A stretch of DNA of 64,000 nt, taken from assembly GCF_003233845.1 (NCBI RefSeq), contig NZ_QKRB01000031.1:62001-126000 (forward strand), in the 5' to 3' direction. Made by a program: the position numbers and the translations under genes. The notes beneath the pieces are model-generated. The model was not told where the DNA came from, did no database searches, and saw only the letters and a program-made list of their open reading frames with translations. The DNA comes from Paenibacillus sambharensis. Its GTDB lineage: Bacteria; Bacillota; Bacilli; Paenibacillales; Paenibacillaceae. This document shows positions 35,147 through 43,803 of the stretch, piece after piece (the stretch's first letter is position 1; each line of letters starts with the position of its first letter).

Positions 35147-36832
35147 TTATTGCGTGTCGCCCTGCGATTGCAGCAGCAGTGCAGCTGCAGCAGAAATCAG
35201 GTCGCGGTTATCGCTCAGCACGTCATCGCGGGTCAGGCGGTGAATGGCGTCAGGCTGTATTCCCAGGTCCTCAAGGGGCAGACCGGCTTTATCACCTACA
35301 CGTGTCGTCTGACGGATAGCAACCCGCATGAATGTACCGCCGGGCAGCTCCTGGAAAGGAGAGTCTGGCCCTGGCAGAAGAGCTCTTAACAGGTCGTGTG
35401 TGAACACATTGGCCCCGCCCGCTCCAGTATTATCATCTACCCCGAGTATTTTGCCGATCTTGTTGTCCTGAAAGCCTGCTGCGAAGATATCGGTTGTACT
35501 GTAGCAGCGGGCGTCTGTAATCAAGACAGCGCTGCCGTTATACTGCCTTCCTATGCTGTTGGTGAGCTCAGGAGATTCAATAGTGAAGCCTTGCGAGTAG
35601 ATGGAGCCGGTAATTGTGGAGAGGTCAATCGAGTTGACCCATTGTTTGGCAAACCCGCCTAACTCATCTGAATTAGCAATAGCAAGAGTTATTTCGTTAT
35701 TAATAAAGTGCAGCCGTTCGGCTTCAATCTGGTTGGAGCTGAAGAGCTGCAGCAGTCGTTCGCCGTTCATAATGATCCCGCCGCCATTCCCGCGTACGTC
35801 AATAATCACACCTTTCTCAGGCAGCAGCTTCAATATTCGGATGACCTCATTCACAAAAGCGTCCGGCTCCGGATCGCTGAAGGTCCTTATACGCAGGTAT
35901 CCAATCTGACCATGTGGAGTATCTACTGGACGAAATTGAAAGGTGTCCGGGTAACGGCTTCTGCTCTTGAAGAAGTCCTTCTTCTTCTCGTTGAGCGGCT
36001 CGTCAGCTGAACGGAGATCGGCAGCCTCTTTGCTCACATCAATGGCGCTTGGGGAGAATAGCACCTTTCGGGCGTTATTAGTAAGCTCCATATTAAGGTC
36101 CAGCCCGTTAGCAGCTGCATACTCCCCGGTTGCGGCCGGCGCTAAAATTGCATGGAATGAGCTGATCTGATTCACCTGCCAGGGCAGCTGGATGCTGTAG
36201 TCCTTGTTATCGCTGCTGTACCCGACAATGACCCAATGCTCGGCTGGCGGCAGCGACATGGCAAGCGGTCTTACAGTCATGGCGTCCAGCCCTCGCACGT
36301 GGCGGGCTGCCTTGTTGCTGCCTGCTTCACGGTCGGCATTAATGGCCACTGCCTGGTCAATCGGGACGCCATTCCAATCGGTGATTTCGACCCCAGGTTT
36401 AAACGTATCGTGTTCGAAGCCGGGGATCAGCTTGGTAACGATATAATGCCGTTGATCATTGCCATCATAGTACTCCTCCATGAGGAATGGCAGGAACGCA
36501 GTAGACAGATTATATGGGGCAGGCAAAATATAGTTGGTATGCAGATCGCGCAATTCTTTGAAAATTTGAAGCATTTCGCAGTGAAACTCCCGCTCTGTCA
36601 GGGTGTTCATTTGGCGGCGCAGAATCTTCAGCTTTTGAACCGGGTTGATGGCATACATGGCTTGTTTGAGCGGCAGGTGAACGTATACAGAGTCAATTAG
36701 TACCAGTGCCTGGTCTATGATGGTGCGGCGTTCTGCTAATGAGAGTTCGAGTTGGTTCGTCGTTTCCAGGAATTCAGCAAGTGTAACGGAGTCTTTAAAA
36801 AGCGCGTTCGAAGACTTAATTGTTAATGCCAT
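35147..36832 (-). CDS. S41-family (C-terminal processing-like) peptidase without signal peptide
   Basis: 561 residues from an ATG with AGGAGGAG. A helical N-terminus is followed by a PDZ-like segment (PGVEITDWNGVPIDQAVAIN) and an S41 core (GQIGYLRIRTF, VIIDVRGNGGG, then AVLITDARCYSTTDIFAAGF with the likely nucleophilic Ser). S41 proteases are usually exported, but here the N-terminus is polar with no signal, so the protein should stay in the cytoplasm or use another route. The nearby Lys of the Ser/Lys dyad is not obvious. The biological substrate is unknown. Confidence 0.82.
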   Translation of the reverse strand: MALTIKSSNALFKDSVTLAEFLETTNQLELSLAERRTIIDQALVLIDSVYVHLPLKQAMYAINPVQKLKILRRQMNTLTEREFHCEMLQIFKELRDLHTNYILPAPYNLSTAFLPFLMEEYYDGNDQRHYIVTKLIPGFEHDTFKPGVEITDWNGVPIDQAVAINADREAGSNKAARHVRGLDAMTVRPLAMSLPPAEHWVIVGYSSDNKDYSIQLPWQVNQISSFHAILAPAATGEYAAANGLDLNMELTNNARKVLFSPSAIDVSKEAADLRSADEPLNEKKKDFFKSRSRYPDTFQFRPVDTPHGQIGYLRIRTFSDPEPDAFVNEVIRILKLLPEKGVIIDVRGNGGGIIMNGERLLQLFSSNQIEAERLHFINNEITLAIANSDELGGFAKQWVNSIDLSTITGSIYSQGFTIESPELTNSIGRQYNGSAVLITDARCYSTTDIFAAGFQDNKIGKILGVDDNTGAGGANVFTHDLLRALLPGPDSPFQELPGGTFMRVAIRQTTRVGDKAGLPLEDLGIQPDAIHRLTRDDVLSDNRDLISAAAALLLQSQGDTQ

Positions 36833-36948
36833 TATTGTCTCCTCCTTAGACTGCCAAGATTAACTGCTTTGAGCATGCTGCAGCAAGGGACTAAAGGTTC
36901 CGGAACGCCTCGGGTCAATGATTTCGCAGGGGTCATTCGTGTAATCTA

Positions 36949-36976
36949 ATTGTATGTCCACTTGAATTTATTGTAA
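36949..36976 (-). promoter_or_regulatory. Candidate promoter of the S41-like peptidase gene
   Basis: On the minus strand TTACAA (36976-36971), a 16-base spacer and TACAAT (36954-36949) lie about 115 bases ahead of the ATG. No terminator or known riboswitch signature was seen in the leader. Confidence 0.4.
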
Positions 36977-37040
36977 ATATAAACTTATCTTACAATTCTG
37001 CAAGACGTTTAACAGGTGTAGTCCGCATACCGCCCAACTG

Positions 37041-37063
37041 AAAAAAGCCGCAAGCATGCGGCT
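37041..37063 (-). terminator. Terminator of the FhuF-like gene
   Basis: AGCCGCA (37046-37052) pairs with TGCGGCT (37057-37063) over a four-base loop and is followed on the minus strand by a run of T. Confidence 0.8.
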
Positions 37064-37102
37064 CCTTATATTTTGGAAGGATGATCTTTCCTCTGACGTT
37101 AC

Positions 37103-37903
37103 TCAAGCATTTTGTGCTATCAACATCAGCCGCTTCGCCCTGCGTTCTTCCTCGCTCATACGCGGGCAGCTGTAGCAATAGCCTTGACCGCTTTCAGTGT
37201 AGTAAGCGTGACAGCAAGCACTTCGCATTCGGATTAATTCTCCCTCCTTATAGGGGTTGTCGATCCAGCGAATAGGTACATGAAATGGGTTCTTAGGCAG
37301 TCCGAAGACAGACGGCGGCAAACCGCTTCGGAGCGCCTCGAAGTCGTCACCAAGCCTGCGCTTCTGCTGTTCTGTAGCTGCATCTTGCAGCCAACGCTCG
37401 TGTTCATTGTACATGCGGATAACGAACTGCCCCCACAGCTCTCTGACCGGAGCACCGGTTGCATGAGAAGCCGTCTCCAGCAATGGTCTGATGACCTCGC
37501 TATAGAATGATGCAAGCATTCTGTTACGCCATATTGCCCGATTCTTAACCGGTACTTCCTCCGTTTCTGGATCTGAAATATGGAAAGCATGCCTGCGGCG
37601 ACCCTCTTCCTCATAAATTTGCAGACTTAAACGCTCCAGTGTCAGTACAGGTATGCGATCGAAACGTGAGATGCTGTCCTGTAACGACGTACACAAGGCA
37701 CCGAGCCAGCTCCCCAAGTGTGCCGCCGCGACAACAGGACTCTTCGCCCTCCATAATGGCACGAAGAATTGAACAAATTGTTCCATATGTTCTTGGTCTG
37801 CCAGATCCTTCAAACGCACGGTATACAAGGCATTCTCGCGATGCTGGAGAGAAACATTGTAGTTCATTTGCAAGTATACAAAGTCAGGCTCATTCCTTAA
37901 CAT
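37103..37903 (-). CDS. FhuF-like (2Fe-2S) protein, possible siderophore-iron reductase
   Basis: 266 residues. The C-terminus carries four cysteines, Cys230-Cys231 then Cys243 and Cys246 (SACCHAYYTES, YCYSCP), the characteristic cluster-binding pattern of the FhuF family, although one residue longer between the second and third Cys than the classical spacing. The N-terminal 200 residues match the helical FhuF/IucA-C-terminal type. The family reduces Fe(III) in imported hydroxamate siderophores in the cytoplasm. No siderophore transport gene is adjacent, and no Fur box was identified. Start ATG with AAGGTGA. Confidence 0.82.
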   Translation of the reverse strand: MLRNEPDFVYLQMNYNVSLQHRENALYTVRLKDLADQEHMEQFVQFFVPLWRAKSPVVAAAHLGSWLGALCTSLQDSISRFDRIPVLTLERLSLQIYEEEGRRRHAFHISDPETEEVPVKNRAIWRNRMLASFYSEVIRPLLETASHATGAPVRELWGQFVIRMYNEHERWLQDAATEQQKRRLGDDFEALRSGLPPSVFGLPKNPFHVPIRWIDNPYKEGELIRMRSACCHAYYTESGQGYCYSCPRMSEEERRAKRLMLIAQNA

Positions 37904-38233
37904 GCTTCATCACCTTCCGCTTTCTTCATGGATTGGTTCCATACGGGAAGCACTGGCGTGTCTCTCAGCAATGACTATGTACAGGGATCTTGATCTTAAA
38001 CTTCACGTAAGCTGCAAACACCCTATCGTTATTACCTTTCGCTAATCGAAATAATTACTATCTGTCAATATATCAAGGCGATCCATAATCGTCAATACCT
38101 CCCCTTAACCCCACTAGTACTTCTGCACAATCAAACCACCTTTAATCAAAGGTGGCTTGATGGGATGATGTGACTCCCTATTGGTCTCCAGCTGAATCAA
38201 TTCACCCTCCGTATTAAGGATGATGGACATCTA
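37904..38233. other. Intergenic stretch without a supported gene
   Basis: These 330 bases lie between two minus-strand genes. They should hold the promoter of the FhuF-like gene and the 3' end of the XRE transcript. A hairpin at 38131-38160 (CCACCTTT/AAAGGTGG extended by TCAA/TTGA) could end the XRE transcript, but the T-run is poor. No open frame with a ribosome site was found. Confidence 0.5.
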
Positions 38234-38779
38234 TCAGAAAGAAGCGGGCGTCGAAACCGCCAGCAGCAGTGTCTCGCCTTTCCCGATATTCTTGTAGCTA
38301 TGCGGCGTTCTTGCATCGTAATAGATGCTGTCTCCCTCTTCCAGCGTGTAACGATCATTGCCGAGCAAGAACTCCAGCCTTCCGGAATGAACAAGTAGAA
38401 ATTCTTCACCTTCGCTATGGCCTACGCCCACTTCACCGGAGGTTGCCCCCTCTTCGAGCACGCCCCAGATAGCTCCCATTTTGTTGGCGCTTCCTTGACT
38501 GAGGGCATACCACGTAATTCGGGATCCCTCTGAATGCACCAGTGGTTTACGTTCATGTTTCCTAATGACAATACTTTGCTTCTCCTCGCCGAATAGATCT
38601 GTGAAATTAACGTTCAACGCATTGGCGATGCGCTTCAAGACGCTAATGGAAGGATTGGCTTTATCTCGTTCGATTTCACTTAGAAATGACAGCGAAATTG
38701 AGGCTGCTTGTGTGACTTCTTTAAGCGTTAAATTCTGCTTTTTCCTTGTGCTGCGAATTACTTCACCGATTGATTTCAT
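38234..38779 (-). CDS. XRE-family regulator with C-terminal cupin domain
   Basis: 181 residues. Residues 8-62 form a Cro/C1-type helix-turn-helix (LTLKEVTQAASISLSFLSEI, NPSISVLKRIANAL). Residues about 105-180 form a cupin_2 barrel (GEEFLLVHSGRLEFLLG, YYDARTPHSYKN). This architecture regulates neighbouring catabolic or detoxification genes in response to a small ligand. It is divergent from the MBL-hydrolase pair. Repeated CGAAATTATT elements just upstream of its own start are its likely binding sites. Start ATG with AGGAG. Confidence 0.92.
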   Translation of the reverse strand: MKSIGEVIRSTRKKQNLTLKEVTQAASISLSFLSEIERDKANPSISVLKRIANALNVNFTDLFGEEKQSIVIRKHERKPLVHSEGSRITWYALSQGSANKMGAIWGVLEEGATSGEVGVGHSEGEEFLLVHSGRLEFLLGNDRYTLEEGDSIYYDARTPHSYKNIGKGETLLLAVSTPASF

Positions 38780-38798
38780 AGGCAGGTCTCCTGATTAC

Positions 38799-38852
38799 CG
38801 AAATTATTTTCGCTGTGAGCGAAATTATTAGGTTCATCATAGTGAAATTATC
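38799..38852. promoter_or_regulatory. Repeated CGAAATTATT elements, likely XRE operator
   Basis: CGAAATTATT at 38799-38808 and 38820-38829 and TGAAATTATC at 38843-38852 are direct repeats 21 and 23 bases apart, about two helical turns. TTTCGC/GCGAAA between the first two also forms an inverted repeat. A further CGAAATTTAT is at 39006-39015 beside the divergent operon. Confidence 0.55.
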
Positions 38853-39064
38853 TAGTGATATCAAGCCCTTTCGGGGTGTGTGTTTTACGCTGTAAAAACG
38901 TTGATTTGACACCATTATTGGATTAAGCTTTTATCAAAGTTAAAGTGCGAATTCGTTCCCGGGGCATTTCCACTAGACTCATTCCATATCATTTTTCAAC
39001 TACAGCGAAATTTATATGAATACTTACTTTTTTACATGTATTAATTGCAGGAGGCGGATATACA

Positions 39065-39958
39065 ATGAGCGATCGTCCCAAGGTTTACCGCGTAGGCGAT
39101 GTCACCGTTACCCGCGTTACCGAAATGGTGATCGGCGGCGTGTCCCCAGAGATCTATTTTCCCGGATCGTGGGATCCCGACTTCTTGGAATCGAATAACG
39201 ACTCCCTTCCAGCTGGTCTGATTGACAGCAATGCACAGCTCATCGTAACCATCGGTACTTGGGTCGTCAAGACACCCGAACATACGATACTGATCGATAC
39301 CGCTACCGGTAATGACAAGAATCTGCCCCTAAACCCGGATCTCGCCAACCTCCAGCTGCCTTATCTGGAGCGGCTGAAGGATGCCGGGGTTACGCCAGAG
39401 GAGGTAGATTACGTCCTGCTGACCCATCTCCATGTGGATCATGTGGGCTGGAATACCAAACTTGTCGATGGACATTGGGTCCCGACATTCCCGAATGCCA
39501 GATATGTCTTCCCGCTTAAGGAGCAGGAATATTACGGCAGCACAGCAAGCCACAATTCCAAAAACGAGGCGGATTTTAATGTATTCGAGGAAAGCGTCCT
39601 GCCTGTTATTGAAGCCGGATTAGCCGAAACAATCGGCCCGGAAGGCGGCGTATTTCTTGACCGCTTTACATTCATCCCGACACCAGGCCACAGCATCGGG
39701 CAAATGTCCATCAGCCTGAGATCAGGCGGAGAAGAAGCGTTGTTCGGCGCTGATGTGATGCATCATCCTTTCCAAGTGCTCCATCCCGAATGGAATTCCA
39801 TGTATTGTGAATTCGAAGATCAGGCCCGTGCCTCACGCCGCTTTGTTCTTGAGCATATTGCCGATCGCCCCGTCATCTATTTCAGCACCCATTTCCCCGA
39901 GAGCGCCGCAGGTTACGTGACTCGAGAAGGCAATGGATTCAAATGGAGCTTCATCTAA
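39065..39958 (+). CDS. Metallo-beta-lactamase-fold hydrolase
   Basis: 297 residues from an ATG with GGAGGCG. The zinc motif HLHVDH (His121, His123, Asp125, His126) and later metal ligands (TPGHSIG, GADVMHH, FSTHFPE) are complete, so the enzyme should be active with two metal ions. The sequence is of the lactonase/alkyl-hydrolase branch (long SHNSKNEADFNVF insert). It is followed by an alpha/beta hydrolase gene with a 25-base gap and divergent from the XRE-cupin gene. The pair may open lactones or esters of a xenobiotic or signal compound; the substrate is not determinable here. Confidence 0.9.
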   Translation: MSDRPKVYRVGDVTVTRVTEMVIGGVSPEIYFPGSWDPDFLESNNDSLPAGLIDSNAQLIVTIGTWVVKTPEHTILIDTATGNDKNLPLNPDLANLQLPYLERLKDAGVTPEEVDYVLLTHLHVDHVGWNTKLVDGHWVPTFPNARYVFPLKEQEYYGSTASHNSKNEADFNVFEESVLPVIEAGLAETIGPEGGVFLDRFTFIPTPGHSIGQMSISLRSGGEEALFGADVMHHPFQVLHPEWNSMYCEFEDQARASRRFVLEHIADRPVIYFSTHFPESAAGYVTREGNGFKWSFI

Positions 39959-39983
39959 TTTCATGAAGGAGGGTCATAATCCG

Positions 39984-40979
39984 ATGAATAATAAATTTCT
40001 GGCGCATGTTCCGATCGTTACCGAAGACCTTATGATTGCCAGTGATACGGCTGGTATCGAATTATCGATTCGCAACAAGCGTCCGGCTGCTATGGATACG
40101 TTCTCGAATGAGAAAACAATTGTCATGGTGCATGGCGCAACCTATTCAACCGCGAGTCTGTACGATGTGGAGCTGGACGGCTATACGTTTCTAGATTACC
40201 TCGCCAGCCATGGCTATGATGTCTATGCCGTCGATGTTCGCGGCTACGGCGGCTCGACAAGGCCGCCTGAGATGGAGCAGCCGGCGGATCAGAATCCGCC
40301 GCTTGCCGGCACCGAGACTGGAGTTCGGGACGTTGGCACAGCGGTCGATTATGTCCTGAACCGGCGCGGGCTGACGAAGGTGAATATCCTCGGCATGTCC
40401 TGGGGCGGAACGGTGGCAGGTGCCTACACCAGCCGCAATAACGACAAAGTGAACAAGCTGACTCTTGTTGCGCCGCAGTGGCTAAGCACCAAGCCTGTGC
40501 CGATCGATACGGGCGGCCCGCTTGGCTCCTACCGTCTTGTTGCAGCAGGCACGACGAAGGAGCGCTGGTTAAGCGCAGCTCCAGAAGGAAAACGAGACGG
40601 GCTGATCCCAGATGGCTGGTTCGAGCAATGGGTCGAGGCAACACTGGCATCTGACCCTAAGGCAAAGGCCGTACACCCCGGGCACATTCGGGCAGCCAAC
40701 GGGCCGATTCAGGATATCCGCGAATATTGGGCGGCTGGCAAAGCCTTCTATGAACCCGGGAGCATCACAGTGCCCGTACTACTTGTGCATGCGGAATGGG
40801 ATATCGACGTGCCTCTTGAACTGGCGCAGCATTTCTTTACTTCCCTCACCGGTGCCGCCTACCGCCGCTGGGTAGAAATAGGTGAAGGAACGCACATGGT
40901 CCTGTTGGAGAAAAACAGGCTGCAGGCGTTTCAAGCCATTCAAGCCTTCCTGGACGAAGAATACTCGCCGGCACAATAA
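39984..40979 (+). CDS. Alpha/beta hydrolase
   Basis: About 331 residues from the ATG at 39984, after GAAGGAGGG; an in-frame upstream ATG inside the MBL gene is unlikely. The oxyanion region MVHGATYSTAS, the strand DVRGYGGSTRPP, the nucleophile elbow GMSWGG (Ser) and a late Asp/His (AEWDID, EGTHMVL) complete a typical catalytic triad. It is probably co-transcribed with the MBL-fold gene. No signal peptide is present. Confidence 0.9.
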   Translation: MNNKFLAHVPIVTEDLMIASDTAGIELSIRNKRPAAMDTFSNEKTIVMVHGATYSTASLYDVELDGYTFLDYLASHGYDVYAVDVRGYGGSTRPPEMEQPADQNPPLAGTETGVRDVGTAVDYVLNRRGLTKVNILGMSWGGTVAGAYTSRNNDKVNKLTLVAPQWLSTKPVPIDTGGPLGSYRLVAAGTTKERWLSAAPEGKRDGLIPDGWFEQWVEATLASDPKAKAVHPGHIRAANGPIQDIREYWAAGKAFYEPGSITVPVLLVHAEWDIDVPLELAQHFFTSLTGAAYRRWVEIGEGTHMVLLEKNRLQAFQAIQAFLDEEYSPAQ

Positions 40980-41005
40980 GCAGGAATGCTTTCATTCTAA
41001 TCTGC

Positions 41006-41041
41006 CGCTCCATATCCTCCCAGCAAGGATGATGTGGAGCG
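41006..41041 (+). terminator. Possible terminator after the alpha/beta hydrolase gene
   Basis: CGCTCCA (41006-41012) pairs with TGGAGCG (41035-41041), and the inner ATCCT/AGGAT pairs extend the stem imperfectly. There is no T-run, so support is weak. Confidence 0.3.
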
Positions 41042-41080
41042 CGGTTCGAACAGAGGACCAAGTCTCGGAAGACTGTTTTT

Positions 41081-41974
41081 CTATAGAATGCTCCATCCGT
41101 TATAGCTGCCATATTTTTTGCCGTACATGCTCATAAGATGAGTTTGATAATCAATAAGCGCCAAAGCTTCTGTTTTGGCAGCAGTGAACGTAACCTGGTC
41201 ATCTGTTGATAAAATACGCTGGACAGTGAACGAGGTCAACGAGATTTCCTCTTCAAACTTGTCGGCATGGATGGACGGTATCTTGAAATAATGCGTAATG
41301 TGACAGATATTAGCGCGTCTTAGGTTGATTCCCAAATCCGCAGCTTTCCTGTCATTGTATTTCCGCCGATTCTTCTGTTCTTCGCCTGTTTCAATGATAC
41401 CGGCGAGTCCTTTGCCTAAGAAGCCGTCAATCTCGTATCGGTTATAATCAAGGATCCATTTTCGGTGCAAATGGTAAAGCGGCAGAAGAGAGTTTTTATC
41501 AGAACTGAAAACATCACAGCCCCGGTCGTCATACATGTGAAACAATATGTCTTTTGTTTGGTTATACAGGTAAATCCGTCCCCCGGAGGCAGGTTTACGC
41601 ATGAAGTCGGTATTCTCAATGGCTTCAAGCAGATAGGGCACTCGGATTTCCTTCGCTTTAACTTCGACAGACCATTCTCTTGTGCAAAGATCTTCATCCA
41701 ATTCATCAAATTCATATGGCAGGATGCGCGATCGTACTTGTGGTAATCTTGCTCTGAAAAAGCGTTTTAACCGAACCTTCCCGGCTTGTCGATCACACCT
41801 GTAATAGCTGGTGCGATGGATAAAAATCACATTGTCCTCGGGTTCAAAGATGGAACGGTATATGGTCCGCGCTCTTCGAAGACTCTCGCATCGATAGGCC
41901 TCACCCACCAGATTTTGGAGTCCGAGTTCATAGCGTATGTAAGGACCATGGGTCATTTCTTTTACAATATCCAC
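41081..41974 (-). CDS. DUF3885-like protein of unknown function
   Basis: 297 residues from a GTG at 41974 with GGGGG upstream. The first 190 residues resemble DUF3885: a YELG-type start, paired Arg/Glu-rich strands, then LFHMYDDRGCDVFSSDK and HRKWILDYNRYEID. A C-terminal part of about 105 residues (from GEEQKNRRKYNDRK) is not recognised and may be a separate module. No membrane segment or signal is seen. The family name is recalled from pattern and not verified. No catalytic motif is apparent. Confidence 0.6.
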   Translation of the reverse strand: MDIVKEMTHGPYIRYELGLQNLVGEAYRCESLRRARTIYRSIFEPEDNVIFIHRTSYYRCDRQAGKVRLKRFFRARLPQVRSRILPYEFDELDEDLCTREWSVEVKAKEIRVPYLLEAIENTDFMRKPASGGRIYLYNQTKDILFHMYDDRGCDVFSSDKNSLLPLYHLHRKWILDYNRYEIDGFLGKGLAGIIETGEEQKNRRKYNDRKAADLGINLRRANICHITHYFKIPSIHADKFEEEISLTSFTVQRILSTDDQVTFTAAKTEALALIDYQTHLMSMYGKKYGSYNGWSIL

Positions 41975-42084
41975 GAAGTATGCCCCCGTCTAGTCTAACT
42001 TGCCTTCGATTGTTGATTCATTCCCAGCTTATCAGTTTACAGCCATGCAAGTCCATAACTTGAACTATAATTAGCAGACATAGT

Positions 42085-42109
42085 AAAAAGGCAGCCGTTC
42101 GGCTGCCTT
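42085..42109 (-). terminator. Terminator of the phosphonate-type operon
   Basis: AAGGCAGCC (42088-42096) pairs perfectly with GGCTGCCTT (42101-42109) over a GTTC loop, followed on the minus strand by a run of T. It lies 60 bases after the phosphatase stop. Confidence 0.85.
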
Positions 42110-42168
42110 CCTTAACATTCACGTATAAGCCGCATATTTCACTTTCGCCTGCAATTCTCCTGTACAAT

Positions 42169-42966
42169 CTACTCCAAGCAATACGCCCGCAGCTTGCCCA
42201 GCCGCTCAGCCGTTAGGCCGAATTCCTGCTCAAAGTAAGCGTCATAGCTTCCATAACGGCCTTTGATTGCATCAAGCGCTGCTTCCAAATAAGCCGGCTT
42301 AGCCGCCATCATCGCTTCGAAGCTCACCAGCCCCTGCTCATCGAGATAAGGCGCAAGGCGCGCCTTGATTGCTGCTGTGAACGAAGCAAGTCCTTCATTG
42401 GTGAGCAGGTAATCGGCCATGACCGTCTCTTCCGGCACGCCGAGTGCCAGCAGGATCAGTGCCGATCCCACACCCGTTCGGTCCTTGCCAGCCGCACAAT
42501 GATGCAGGAGGCCGAGGCGAACCGGTTCTTGTATGACAGCCATCAGCCGCTGATACGAAGCGTTCCCGAATGGCAGCTTCGCATAGAAGCCGGCCAGCAT
42601 GTCCGGTCCGAACGCAGCCGGCAGTCCGCCGGCCAGAAGCTCCTCGATCGAGCCTGCTGCAGATACGGGTACCGACGGATCGACAGCCAGCGCAGGGATG
42701 CACTCGTACGCAGCGCCGGCAATGTCTGGATTGGGCTTCCGCGCAGCTTCCTGCTCATGCCGGTAATCGAGTACCGTCTTGATGCCGAGGGTCTCCAGAT
42801 GCTCCAGATCGGCTGGCGTCAGACCGTGCAGCTCAGCCGAGCGGAAGAACAGCCCGTATTTGACCCTCCTCCCTTCTCCGGTCTCATAACCCCCCATATC
42901 GCGAAAATTGTGTACCCCTTCATACGGAATCATCCGGCCATCCGGATATACAGCATAGCTGCTCAT
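42169..42966 (-). CDS. Tyrosine/serine-phosphatase-like protein at the end of a phn operon
   Basis: 265 residues. The motif HHCAAGKDRTGVG (Cys157, Arg163) is the Cx5R signature of protein tyrosine phosphatases, and FRDMGG near residue 21 is typical of the Y_phosphatase3 group (PF13350). No signal peptide is present, so it should be cytoplasmic. It begins 48 bases after the ATPase gene of the phosphonate-type importer, with GAGAGGGTG upstream, and no terminator lies between. It may dephosphorylate an imported phosphate ester. The real substrate could equally be a protein or a phosphoinositide-like compound. Confidence 0.88.
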   Translation of the reverse strand: MSSYAVYPDGRMIPYEGVHNFRDMGGYETGEGRRVKYGLFFRSAELHGLTPADLEHLETLGIKTVLDYRHEQEAARKPNPDIAGAAYECIPALAVDPSVPVSAAGSIEELLAGGLPAAFGPDMLAGFYAKLPFGNASYQRLMAVIQEPVRLGLLHHCAAGKDRTGVGSALILLALGVPEETVMADYLLTNEGLASFTAAIKARLAPYLDEQGLVSFEAMMAAKPAYLEAALDAIKGRYGSYDAYFEQEFGLTAERLGKLRAYCLE

Positions 42967-43014
42967 CTAAACACCCTCTCATTTCCGTTAAAATGTATTG
43001 CCTCGCCTATCTGA

Positions 43015-43791
43015 TTAGATGGCTGCTTTGTGGAACATCTCATGCTCCTGACCCTCATATAAATACTGCGTGATGTCGCTCGTCAGCTGCTCAACTGGTC
43101 CGTCGAAGACGACTCGTCCTGCCTTGATCCCGACGATGCGTGTCGCATAGGCTTTCGCGTAATCGACCTGGTGAAGATTGACCAGGCAGGCGATCTCCTG
43201 TTCCCGGCAGTTTGTGTGAATCGCATCCATTACGGTCTTCGACGACTTGGGATCAAGGGAAGCAATTGGTTCGTCAGCGAGTATCAGCGATGGCTTCTGA
43301 GCAAGCGCTCGGCAGACGCCAACGCGCTGCTTCTGTCCGCCGGAAAGCTCATCCGCACGCTTGTAGACCTCGTTCTCTAGCCCGACCTTTTGCAGGAGCG
43401 CAATGGCTTCCTCCTTATCGGCCTCTGGATAGCGGCCCAGCATGCCCGCAAGCGAGCCTATATAGCCAAGCCGGCCGTGCAGCACATTTTCCAGAACACT
43501 GGAACGGTAGACAAGATTGTAATGCTGGAAAATCATCCCCATCCGCGCCCGGATACTGCGGAGCTGACGTTTGTTCGCATGCACCACATCCTCGCCAAGG
43601 AAGGTAACGCTTCCCTCTGTCGGCTCAATCAGCCGGTTCATGCATCGCAGCAGTGTAGACTTGCCCGCGCCGCTCGGTCCGATGACCGCAATGAATTCAC
43701 CCGGCTGCACAGTCAGCTCGATGCCATTCAAGCCCCATGTACCCGCCGAATACTGTTTCTTCAGCCCTTGTATCGTCAGAATCGGTTCCAT
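43015..43791 (-). CDS. phnC: Phosphonate ABC transporter ATP-binding protein
   Basis: 258 residues. Walker A GPSGAGKS, signature LSGGQKQRV and Walker B LILADEP are intact; the overall sequence is of the PhnC type (GMIFQHYNLVYRSSVLENVL). It supplies ATP hydrolysis for the two adjacent permeases. It starts 12 bases after the upstream permease gene, with AAGGAGG. Confidence 0.94.
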   Translation of the reverse strand: MEPILTIQGLKKQYSAGTWGLNGIELTVQPGEFIAVIGPSGAGKSTLLRCMNRLIEPTEGSVTFLGEDVVHANKRQLRSIRARMGMIFQHYNLVYRSSVLENVLHGRLGYIGSLAGMLGRYPEADKEEAIALLQKVGLENEVYKRADELSGGQKQRVGVCRALAQKPSLILADEPIASLDPKSSKTVMDAIHTNCREQEIACLVNLHQVDYAKAYATRIVGIKAGRVVFDGPVEQLTSDITQYLYEGQEHEMFHKAAI

Positions 43792-43803
43792 TATGCCGCC
43801 TCC

